From positions 1-7,703 of the forward strand of contig PKCW01000007.1 in assembly GCA_002862965.1 (NCBI GenBank): DNA of 7,703 nucleotides, given 5' to 3'. Below are positions 1 to 5,805 of this stretch, piece by piece. Position 1 is the stretch's first letter. Every line of letters starts with the position of its first letter. The notes under the pieces were generated by a model. It did not search any database. It worked only from the letters and a program-made list of their open reading frames with translations, and was not told the DNA's origin. The DNA is from Pseudomonadota bacterium (lineage in GTDB: Bacteria > Pseudomonadota > Gammaproteobacteria > UBA5335). Position numbers and translations under genes: made by a program.

Positions 1-656
1 CCGAGGTTGTTGCGATCCACCAGAAACAGGATGCGCTGGGCGCCGGCCGCGCGGATCAGCCGCCAGGAGAATGAGCAAGCGGTGAAGGTCTTGCCGGCGC
101 CGGTGGCGAGCTGGATCAGCGCGCGGGGGCGGTCCTCGGCGAGCGACTTTTCGAGCCCGGCGATGGCCTCCACCTGACACTCGCGCAGGCCGCGCGGGTC
201 GAGGGGTGGCATCTGCCGCAGCCGCTGGCGCAGGGTGTCCGGCTGGCGCAGCCAGTCGTGCAGCGTCTCCGGGCGGTGAAAGGCAAACAGCCGGCGCGAG
301 CGCGGCTTGGGGTCGCGCCGGTTGCGAAAAAGGGTTTCGGCGCCGGTGCTCTCGTAGTCGTAGACCAGCCAGTCGTCCCAGCGGGCGAGGTGCTCCGGCA
401 GGCTGAGCATGTAGCGCTCGGACTGCTCAGCGACGCCGCTCAGCGTGACGCCGGTTTTCTTGGCCTCGATGACGCCGGCGGCCTTGCCGGCGACGAACAG
501 CAGGTAGTCGCACGGCCCGGCCGGCAGCGGGAACTCGCGCACCGCGACGCCAAGCGCGGCGTTGCGGTCGAACTGGCTGCGGTCCTGCAGCAGCCAGCCG
601 GCGGCGGCGAGCAGCGCGTCGATGGTCTGGCGGGCGAGTTGTTCCGGGGTTTGCAA
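1..656 (-). CDS. hsdR: Type I restriction enzyme R subunit (HsdR), N-terminal part, runs off left edge
   Basis: Motor and nuclease subunit of a type I restriction-modification system, which cuts unmodified DNA after ATP-driven translocation. About 218 codons are visible. The N-terminal PD-(D/E)xK nuclease signature is present: an Asp at 507-509, then 13 residues, then Glu-Ala-Lys at 459-467 (context VIEAKKTG). A linker containing RQMPPLDPRGLRECQVEAI leads into the helicase, whose Walker A TGAGKT is at 87-104, followed near the edge by a FLVDRNNLG stretch typical of these helicases. I chose the TTG at 654-656 (protein MQTPEQLARQTID...) because family members begin close to this sequence, an AAGG lies 8 bases upstream, and a sigma-70-like promoter lies at 738-767. 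In-frame ATGs at 791 and 797 would add a tail of unremarkable composition. The frame is open throughout. hsdM and hsdS are not in the window. Confidence 0.85.
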   Translation of the reverse strand, partial: MQTPEQLARQTIDALLAAAGWLLQDRSQFDRNAALGVAVREFPLPAGPCDYLLFVAGKAAGVIEAKKTGVTLSGVAEQSERYMLSLPEHLARWDDWLVYDYESTGAETLFRNRRDPKPRSRRLFAFHRPETLHDWLRQPDTLRQRLRQMPPLDPRGLRECQVEAIAGLEKSLAEDRPRALIQLATGAGKTFTACSFSWRLIRAAGAQRILFLVDRNNL

Positions 657-737
657 GGCCAGCGCCTTTTTCTGGGTCGGCTTGGAGTTCTGCGGCCATC
701 CGAGCTGGCCGGGGTGCCGTGCCCTGCCCTGTGCGGA

Positions 738-767
738 ACTATAGAAAAACCGGGCCAGGATTGACAG
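738..767 (-). promoter_or_regulatory. Possible sigma-70 promoter for hsdR
   Basis: Read on the minus strand, CTGTCA (767-762, 4 of 6 matches to the -35 consensus) is followed after 18 bases by TATAGT (743-738, 5 of 6 to the -10 consensus). Transcription would begin near 731, giving a leader of roughly 75 bases to the TTG at 656. It would also place the alternative ATGs at 791 and 797 outside the transcript. The spacing is acceptable but both boxes are imperfect, so this is a modest prediction. Confidence 0.4.
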
Positions 768-860
768 ACAGCGCGGCCCGACAGCATTCATCGCCATGCC
801 TGCGCCTCGGACACGGGCACCACGAAAAATCCGTACCCACCCCCGGTATCGGCGCAGCGC

Positions 861-1393
861 ATGGACCCGTCATTCGCCGTCTGGTGCGCGAAGAATGATG
901 TGCCTTTGCGACAGACACCGGCGAAGCTGGCGCACCTGTGGTTCGTCACGCTGCGCTCCTTCGACGACGGCAACGGGCGCATCCCCCGCGCCCCGGGCGA
1001 CCTGTTCCTCGCCCCCGCCGGCTCAGATCCAGCGCGAGCGCAAGGACTGCTGCGACGTGCCCGAACGCACGCTGGACATTGCCGGCTGGCTGCCGTGGTT
1101 TCTCGGCACGCTCGGGCGCGCCTTCACCCGCGGGCAGACCATGCTGGATGCCGTGCTGGTCAAGGGCGTTCTGGCTGCGCCGGGCGGGTATGCCGCTGAA
1201 CGGGCGGCAGGTGAAGCTGCTCGACCGCCTGCTCGATGGCTTCGAGGGCAAGCTCACCAGCAGCAAGTGGGGATCAGCAGCCAAATGCTCGCCCGACACT
1301 GCGCTGCGCGACATCCCGCAATTGCGGGCGCTGGGCGTGTTGAAGAAATCAACCGGCGGCGGGCCCAGCACGGCCTGCGAACTGGAACACTGA
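861..1393 (+). pseudogene. Fic-family (AMP-transferase) gene remnant, truncated and frameshifted
   Basis: Fic proteins transfer AMP or related groups to target proteins through the motif HxFx(D/E)GNxR. Three successive frames carry consecutive pieces of one Fic protein. Frame one (from about 915) reads LAHLWFVTLRSFDDGNGRI. Frame two (about 1021-1163) reads AQIQRERKD, then LDIAGWLPWFLGTLGRAF and LDAVLVK. Frame three (about 1165-1393) reads FWLRRAGMPLNGRQVKLL, LLDGFEGKLTSSKW and KCSPDTALRDI, and ends at a TGA at 1391-1393. Frame shifts therefore lie near 1020 and 1164. The catalytic His of the HPF motif is replaced by Arg (CGC at 954-956). The usual N-terminal part of this Fic class, with its inhibitory helix region, is not recognisable upstream; 861 is simply the first ATG of frame one. 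It is a clear pseudogene unless the sequence has assembly errors, and the His loss is independent of the frameshifts. Confidence 0.85.
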
Positions 1394-1572
1394 CCCGCCG
1401 GCAAATCGCTTCCGATCGAATCAGGACGCGGGAAGCGTGGCTTGCCACCGTGTCAGAACGCTGCGTTCACGGGTCAGCCGCCCGTTTCCCCTTGCGCCGA
1501 AAGACCGGACACGCGTCGCGAACAGGACAAAGAAGACAACCGCTTCGTTCACGCCGTCTTTTTCTTCTGCAT

Positions 1573-1585
1573 GATCAAGCGATTG
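1573..1585 (+). promoter_or_regulatory. Near-consensus IHF binding site
   Basis: GATCAAGCGATTG matches the IHF consensus WATCAANNNNTTR at every defined position except the first W. It sits in a locally AT-richer stretch, seven bases before the -24 GG of the sigma-54-like element. IHF bending between an upstream activator and sigma-54 polymerase is the standard arrangement at nif promoters. Here the site is closer to the -24 element than is common. Confidence 0.45.
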
Positions 1586-1590
1586 TGAGT

Positions 1591-1606
1591 AGGTCCCGTT
1601 CTTGCT
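1591..1606 (+). promoter_or_regulatory. Sigma-54-like (-24/-12) promoter for the FmdB-ferredoxin unit
   Basis: AGGTCCCGTTCTTGCT has the two invariant dinucleotides GG (1592-1593) and GC (1604-1605) exactly 10 bases apart, and the TTGC of the -12 box is complete. Relative to TGGCACGNNNNTTGCW, the first T and part of the CACG are not matched. Transcription would start near 1617, about 37 bases before the FmdB start codon. RpoN with NifA is the expected regulator in a nif region, but no perfect NifA site was found upstream. Confidence 0.5.
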
Positions 1607-1653
1607 TGCTGCCAGGAGCCGGCGCCGTGCCGGCGTTGCCGGCGGCGACATCC

Positions 1654-1881
1654 ATGCCCATCTTCGACTTCCGCTGCGAGGATTGCAGCCAGACCTTCGA
1701 ACTGCTGGTGCGGGGCGATGTGCCGGCCTGTCCGCACTGCGGCAGCCAGCGCCTCGTGAAAATGCTGTCCGCGCCGAACGTCGCGGGAAAATCGAAGGAA
1801 ATCATCGCCAGCGCCCGTCGCCAGGCGGCGCGCGAAGGCCACTTCAGCAACTACGCCCGTTCCGAGAAGCCGCGCCGCTAG
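1654..1881 (+). CDS. FmdB-family zinc ribbon protein
   Basis: A 75-residue protein of the FmdB putative regulatory family. It starts with the family-typical MPIFDFRCEDC and carries a four-Cys zinc ribbon: C8 and C11, then C27 and C30 (CPHCG), followed by the usual VKMLSAP stretch and a basic tail ending KPRR. Zinc binding is expected from the paired CxxC motifs. The molecular role of the family is poorly known, and a specific function cannot be read here. The start at 1654 is chosen because family members begin MP(I/T)(Y/F); the frame stays open far upstream, but that part includes Fic remnant sequence. The ribosome site is weak (GGCGG about 8 bases upstream). The ferredoxin gene follows after 36 bases on the same strand, so the two are probably co-transcribed from the sigma-54-like promoter. 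Confidence 0.88.
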   Translation: MPIFDFRCEDCSQTFELLVRGDVPACPHCGSQRLVKMLSAPNVAGKSKEIIASARRQAAREGHFSNYARSEKPRR

Positions 1882-1917
1882 TCCGGCTGCGGCCATCCAC
1901 ACTGTCCCGGAGGACTC

Positions 1918-2262
1918 ATGTCGACACCGGAAATCCAAGAATTGCCTGCGGTCTTCCGCCACCACGTGTTCTGCTGCTACCAGCAGCGGCCGCCGGGCCA
2001 TCCGCGCGGTAGCTGCGGAGCGAGCGGCGCGGCGCCGCTGTGGGACCATCTCGGCAAACAGTTGCAGGTGAAGAATCTGCCCGACGTCGGCATGGCCGCG
2101 ACCGGCTGCCTGGGTTTTTGCGGCGCGGGACCGCTGATGGTGGTCTACCCGTCCGGCGTCTGGTACCAGCCCAGATCCACGGAAGACATCGACGAGATCG
2201 TGCAGACGCATCTGGTCGGTAACGGCATCGTCGAGCGGCTGGCGGTGGTGCTGAAGCCCTGA
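1918..2262 (+). CDS. Thioredoxin-fold [2Fe-2S] ferredoxin, FeSI / C. pasteurianum 2Fe-2S type
   Basis: A 114-residue soluble ferredoxin. It begins MSTPEIQELPAVFRHHVFCC. The cluster ligands should be C20, C33, C64 and C68, which match the ligand spacing of Clostridium pasteurianum 2Fe-2S ferredoxin (C11, C24, C56, C60). C19 is an extra neighbouring Cys. The family signature TGCLGFCGAGP is followed by VVYPSGVWY and a C-terminal IDEIVQTHL region. Proteins of this group include Azotobacter Shethna protein I, and the clostridial one is known to interact with the MoFe protein, so a redox or protective role beside nitrogenase is a reasonable inference, not shown. The start is supported by GGAGGA at 1909-1914, four bases upstream of the ATG. 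It is the second gene after the FmdB gene and converges on the AAA+ gene, 77 bases away. Confidence 0.92.
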   Translation: MSTPEIQELPAVFRHHVFCCYQQRPPGHPRGSCGASGAAPLWDHLGKQLQVKNLPDVGMAATGCLGFCGAGPLMVVYPSGVWYQPRSTEDIDEIVQTHLVGNGIVERLAVVLKP

Positions 2263-2292
2263 TCGGCCGTTCCCGCGCGGCTTTCCGCGCTT

Positions 2293-2350
2293 CCGCGGCT
2301 CCCCTGCCCCGCGGGCCGCAATGACGGCACGCGCGGGCTTCAAGCCGCGC
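2293..2350. terminator. Convergent intergenic hairpins between ferredoxin and AAA+ genes
   Basis: Two GC hairpins lie between the facing genes. The first pairs CCGCGG at 2293-2298 with CCGCGG at 2309-2314 (10-base loop). The second pairs GCGCGG at 2331-2336 with CCGCGC at 2345-2350 (8-base loop) and overlaps the AAA+ stop codon. Neither is followed by a T-run on either strand, so they are weak candidates for intrinsic termination. They could act as bidirectional roadblocks or stabilise 3' ends. Confidence 0.3.
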
Positions 2351-4058
2351 TTGCCTCGGCCGCGACGGCGATTTCGAGATCCATCCCGCGGAACATGGCG
2401 CAGCGGCGGAACACCGTCGCCGTCGGCGGGACCTGCTTGTGGCGGCAGTACTTGGCCACCAGCTTGGTCAGTCCCTTGATGTCGCGACCCGACGCGCCCG
2501 GGAAGATGTCCGTCAGTTCCTCGAGCAGCGGCGCCGGCACGGCCAGTTCGAACTGCTCGGTCATCACGCCCCAGATGCGGCGGCGGTCCTCCCGCTCCGG
2601 CATGTTGTATTTGATCAGCGCGATGCAGCGCGACACGATGGCCTCGTCGATGTCGTCGATGCGGTTGGTGGTCAGGAACAGCAGGCCGTTGAAGTATTCG
2701 AGCACGCGCAGGAACACGCCGACCACGGCGTTCATGGCGATGTTGTCATCGCGCCGCTTGATGTAGACGTCGGCCTCGTCGATCAGCATCACGGCGCCCC
2801 AGCGCTGGGCGCGCGTGAGCACGTCTTTCAGCACCTGTTCCATCTGCGCCACGTTGAGACCGAGCTGCCCCGAGTGCACGCGGTACAGCGGGCGCCGGAT
2901 GATCTCGGCATAGACCTCGGCCGTCAGCGTCTTGCCCACGCCCGGCGGGCCGGCGCACAGCACCGTGGTGCCGCCGCTCTTGCCGGCCACGATGTCGTCC
3001 ATCAGCACGTCCATCTCGGCGGTGAGGATGTCGATCAGGTCGGTCTGCTCGGGCGGCAGGATGAGCTTGGTCTTCAGATCCGGCCGGTAGGGATAGGGCG
3101 CGAGGTCATCGACGTGCACCCAGACGTAATGGTGCAGGTCGAGGTGGAACATCAGGATGAAGGGGTGCACCGGCATGCGGGTGAACAGGCCCGCGGGCAG
3201 GCGCTCGTGCAGGGCCTTGACCTCGTCCTCGGCGTCGTAGCGGTTGCTCTTGGCGGCCTTGCCGAGATAAGGCGCCAGCACCTCGCCCGGCGCATCGAGG
3301 GTCAGCGAGCGCGCGGTGAGGATGCCCTCGTCGTTCACCAGCCGCGCGCTGCCGCCACTGGAGGAGAGCACCACCACGTCCTTGCGCGACCAGTCGGTGT
3401 CGCGGTGCGAGGCGTTCGGGTCCTCGGCGTAAAACCCCGTGCCGGCGCCGACGAACTGCGCGCCGTAGCTGCCGCGCCAGGCGAGATAGTTCTCCCTGGC
3501 GCGCTCGTAGGCGTCGATCAGCGCGGGGGTTTCCTTCATCAGGCCCTTGGCGGCGAAGATCTCGCCCAGCGTCCTGCCGTCGATGTCGGTCGCCGTCAGG
3601 CGGACCGTCTGCGTGGTGAGGCTGCCCTTGGCATTGGCCTTGAGTTCGATGAACAGCTTGCCGGTTTCATCGTTCGAAGGCGGCGTGAAATCCAGGCGCG
3701 TGATGACGTAGGGCAGCGGCCGGCCGGTGATCTGCGCCGTGAACATCCAGCCATGGATCGCCTCCTCCGCGAGGTAGCGGACGATGGCCGGCAGCACCTG
3801 CTCGAGATCGTCCCCGGTAAAGCGCGGCCCGGTGTCGTGGAGCGCCGCGGTCAGCGTCGCCAGCTGGGCGGCGCGCGCCTGCAACTCCGGCCCGCCCTGG
3901 CGATAGAGCTCGCCAAGAAACGAAAGCTCGGCGGCGGAAAGCTGATGCAGCGCCACTTCCACCTGATGGCCGAAGTGGAGCTGTTCTTCGAGTCGGGCCA
4001 GGGCGGGAAAGGCCTGGACCAAGGCCTCGAGATGCGGGCGGTCGATGCGCAGTTTCAT
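2340..4058 (-). CDS. AAA+ ATPase of unknown function downstream of nifK
   Basis: A 572-residue protein with one C-terminal AAA+ module. Walker A is AGPPGVGKT at residues 369-377, Walker B is VMLIDEAD at 423-430, sensor 1 is FLTTNR at 461-466, a likely arginine finger is R477 (DEAIVSRC), and sensor 2 is GASGRD at 521-526. All catalytic residues look intact, so it should hydrolyse ATP, probably as a ring-forming remodeller. Residues 1 to about 340 form a long region I cannot assign, with no signal peptide or membrane segment evident, and may recognise the substrate. Start: GGAG at 4064-4067 lies five bases before the ATG. It follows nifK on the same strand, separated by 97 bases that include a strong terminator. 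Expression may rest on read-through from nif or on an undetected promoter in a very short space. A role in nitrogenase assembly, protection or turnover is inference from location only. Confidence 0.88.
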   Translation of the reverse strand: MKLRIDRPHLEALVQAFPALARLEEQLHFGHQVEVALHQLSAAELSFLGELYRQGGPELQARAAQLATLTAALHDTGPRFTGDDLEQVLPAIVRYLAEEAIHGWMFTAQITGRPLPYVITRLDFTPPSNDETGKLFIELKANAKGSLTTQTVRLTATDIDGRTLGEIFAAKGLMKETPALIDAYERARENYLAWRGSYGAQFVGAGTGFYAEDPNASHRDTDWSRKDVVVLSSSGGSARLVNDEGILTARSLTLDAPGEVLAPYLGKAAKSNRYDAEDEVKALHERLPAGLFTRMPVHPFILMFHLDLHHYVWVHVDDLAPYPYRPDLKTKLILPPEQTDLIDILTAEMDVLMDDIVAGKSGGTTVLCAGPPGVGKTLTAEVYAEIIRRPLYRVHSGQLGLNVAQMEQVLKDVLTRAQRWGAVMLIDEADVYIKRRDDNIAMNAVVGVFLRVLEYFNGLLFLTTNRIDDIDEAIVSRCIALIKYNMPEREDRRRIWGVMTEQFELAVPAPLLEELTDIFPGASGRDIKGLTKLVAKYCRHKQVPPTATVFRRCAMFRGMDLEIAVAAEASAA

Positions 4059-4101
4059 CGCAGCTCCGGAAAGCGGTCGGGTGACGCAGGCGACACCACA
4101 T

Positions 4102-4132
4102 AAAAAAGGCCGCGGAGGGAGTCCCCGCGGCC
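4102..4132 (-). terminator. Intrinsic terminator after nifK
   Basis: In the minus-strand transcript, GGCCGCGG (4132-4125) pairs perfectly with CCGCGGCC (4115-4108) around a 9-base loop and is followed at once by six U (4107-4102). Inside the loop, GGGAGTCCC gives an alternative short pairing. It begins 24 bases after the nifK stop and is the strongest terminator in the window. It should end most nifHDK transcripts before the AAA+ gene. Confidence 0.9.
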
Positions 4133-4155
4133 ACCTGGGTTGCAGGGCGTTGCGC

Positions 4156-5712
4156 CTAGCGAATGATGTCGAAGCTGTAGTCGGTCTTGGCCGGCACGAT
4201 GGTGTTCTTGTCGATCTCGTCGAAGATCTTGTCGAGGATCCACACCAGCACGTTCATCGCGCCCTGGTAGCCCCACACCGGGTAGCGGTGGTGGTGGTGG
4301 CGGTCGAACACCGGGAAGCCGATGCGGATCAGCGGGGTGCCGGTGTCGCGCTCCAGGTACTTGCCGTAGGTGTTGCCGATCAGGAAGTCGACCGGCTCGG
4401 TGAACAGCAGCGAGCGCATGTGCCAGAGATCCTTGCCGGCGTAGGCGTGGCAGCTCTTGCCGAAGGGCGAGCGGTCGAACAGCGCCTGCATCTTCGCGGC
4501 CCAGTCCTTGTTGCCGTTGGTGGCGAGCACATGGGTGGGCTCGGCGCCGAGTTCCAGCAGGAAGGCGGCGAGGCCATAGCACAGGTCCGGATCGCCGTAG
4601 ATGGCGAACTTCTTGCCGTGGATGTGGGCGTTCGAATCGGCGATGGCGTCCACCAGCCGGCCGCGCTCCCGGGCCAGCGCTTCAGGGATCGCCTTGCCGG
4701 TGAGCTTGGCAATGCCCATCAGGAACTGGTCCGTCGCCGCGATGCCGACCGGGTGGTTGAAGGCCAGCGTTTCCTGGCCCTTGCTGGCGCAGAAATCCAG
4801 CGTCTTGGTGGTGCAGTATTCCTGCATCGAGACGGTGGCCTTGGCGTGCAGCGCGGCGGCGGCGTCTTCCAGCGTGGTGCCGCCGTCGTACATGCGGAAC
4901 TCGCCGTCGGTCGGCGTATCCCACACGTCCGAGGCATCGCACAACAGCGTGTGTTCGACGCCCATCAGATCGAGCATGCGGCTGACTTCGCGCTGGTTGC
5001 CGACGGTGTAGCCGTCGAAGCCGCCCACGAAGTTGATCTTCTCGTTCGGCACGCGCTCGGGCACCGGCACGGTGCCGGCCTTGCCGTCCCAGAAGTGCTT
5101 GAGCACGCCCAGCAGCGCGTTGTCGTAGCCGGTGATGTGGCTGCCGACGAAGGCCGGGGTGTGCGCGAAGGGCACGTCGAATTCTTCGGGCACCGAGCCC
5201 TTTTCCTTGGCGGTCTTGATGAAGGCGTTGAGGTCGTCGCCGATCACCTCGGCCATGCAGGTGGTCGAGACCGCGATCATCTTCGGCTTGTACATGGCAT
5301 GGGCGTTGGCCAGGCCATCGATCATGTTGTTGAGGCCGCCGAACACCGCCGCGTCTTCGGTCATGCTGGACGACACGCAGGAGCTCGGCTCCTTGAAGTG
5401 GCGGCTGAAGTGGCTGCGGTAATAGGCGACGCAGCCCTGCGAGCCGTGCACGAAGGGCAGCGTGCTCTCGAAGCCGACCGCCACGAACACCGCGCCCAGC
5501 GGCTGGCAGGCCTTGGCGGGATTCACGGTGAGCGCTTCGCGGGCGAAGTTCTTCTCCCGGTACTCCCAGGTCTTGGTCCATTCCCGGGCCTGCTCCAGCT
5601 TGTCGGCCGGCTCACGGTTCTCGAACTGTTTCTTGTTCTCGAACATCTCGATGTATTCCGGGCTGCGGAACAGATTGAAATGGTCGAGCACGTTTTCGGC
5701 ATTCTGGCTCAT
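4156..5712 (-). CDS. nifK: Nitrogenase MoFe protein beta subunit NifK
   Basis: Beta subunit of dinitrogenase. With NifD it forms the alpha2-beta2 tetramer and shares the P-cluster, the relay between the Fe protein and FeMo-cofactor. The protein has 518 residues (523 in Azotobacter vinelandii). P-cluster Cys ligands are C69 (KACQPLGA), C94 (GSQGC) and C152 ([12 protein letters not shown]), matching Azotobacter C70, C95 and C153. The position of the redox-switchable Azotobacter Ser188 is Ala187 here (HTPAFVGSH), and the position of Azotobacter Phe99 is Tyr98 (CVAYYRS). This is the Tyr/Ala pair described for Gluconacetobacter diazotrophicus. The N-terminal extension and the C-terminal TDYSFDIIR end are normal. 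Start: AGGAG at 5720-5724 lies seven bases before the ATG. It is 93 bases downstream of nifD and is followed by a terminator. No nifT or nifY follows. Confidence 0.99.
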   Translation of the reverse strand: MSQNAENVLDHFNLFRSPEYIEMFENKKQFENREPADKLEQAREWTKTWEYREKNFAREALTVNPAKACQPLGAVFVAVGFESTLPFVHGSQGCVAYYRSHFSRHFKEPSSCVSSSMTEDAAVFGGLNNMIDGLANAHAMYKPKMIAVSTTCMAEVIGDDLNAFIKTAKEKGSVPEEFDVPFAHTPAFVGSHITGYDNALLGVLKHFWDGKAGTVPVPERVPNEKINFVGGFDGYTVGNQREVSRMLDLMGVEHTLLCDASDVWDTPTDGEFRMYDGGTTLEDAAAALHAKATVSMQEYCTTKTLDFCASKGQETLAFNHPVGIAATDQFLMGIAKLTGKAIPEALARERGRLVDAIADSNAHIHGKKFAIYGDPDLCYGLAAFLLELGAEPTHVLATNGNKDWAAKMQALFDRSPFGKSCHAYAGKDLWHMRSLLFTEPVDFLIGNTYGKYLERDTGTPLIRIGFPVFDRHHHHRYPVWGYQGAMNVLVWILDKIFDEIDKNTIVPAKTDYSFDIIR

Positions 5713-5734
5713 GGTGCTACTCCTGCTGGAATCG

Positions 5735-5796
5735 GTAGGGTGGGCAGGGCGGCCCGGCCCACCAAGTCAATCAATCGGGTCCGCCGCCCGCCCTAC
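5735..5796. repeat. REP-like inverted repeat in the nifD-nifK gap
   Basis: GTAGGGTGGGC (5735-5745) is matched by GCCCGCCCTAC (5786-5796), an 11-base inverted repeat with one G-T pair. The inner GGTGGGC (5739-5745) can instead pair perfectly with GCCCACC (5757-5763). The GTAGGGTGGGC / GCCCACC motif resembles dispersed palindromic repeats common in proteobacterial intergenic DNA, which is my recollection rather than a search result. The transcript between nifD and nifK can thus form either a short or a long hairpin. There is no U-tract, so it is not a standard terminator. Confidence 0.6.
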
Positions 5797-5805
5797 GCGC
5801 GCCGT

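Larger units (their letters stand above)
1394..1653 (+). promoter_or_regulatory. Upstream regulatory region of the FmdB-ferredoxin unit
   Basis: This 260-base stretch holds no gene. It contains the sigma-54-like and IHF-like elements listed separately, a small dyad GTGGC-TT-GCCAC at 1437-1448, and a one-mismatch version of the NifA site (CGT-N10-ACA instead of TGT-N10-ACA) at 1514-1529. The last is about 90-100 bases before the predicted start, a normal NifA position, but a motif this short with a mismatch may be chance. The leader next to the start codon has three GCCGGC palindromes at 1618, 1629 and 1638 that can pair with each other. Confidence 0.4.

Noticed and set aside
258..764. A 168-codon plus-strand frame at the left edge.
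   Set aside because: It is the shadow of hsdR, whose minus-strand frame shows the nuclease ExK and the TGAGKT motif.
761..789. A perfect TTGACA on the plus strand at 761-766, as a promoter for the Fic remnant.
   Set aside because: The position 17 bases downstream (GCATTC) does not resemble a -10 box. The overlapping minus-strand boxes fit hsdR better.
796..1881. A 361-codon plus-strand frame that joins part of the Fic sequence to the FmdB protein, which could be read as a fusion.
   Set aside because: Only the middle Fic segment is in this frame; the flanking Fic pieces are in the other two frames. FmdB proteins begin MPIF at 1654, and the intervening 250 bases look like regulatory DNA. The fusion is accidental.
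2439..4103. A 554-codon plus-strand open frame opposite the AAA+ gene.
   Set aside because: It is an antisense shadow of a gene with clear Walker A, Walker B and sensor motifs. The antisense translation is His/Val/Gln-rich and shows no domain.
4284..4303. A GGTGGTGGTGG run that might be a microsatellite.
   Set aside because: It encodes the RHHHHR stretch of NifK, a normal variant of the RHH-HR segment near the C-terminus.
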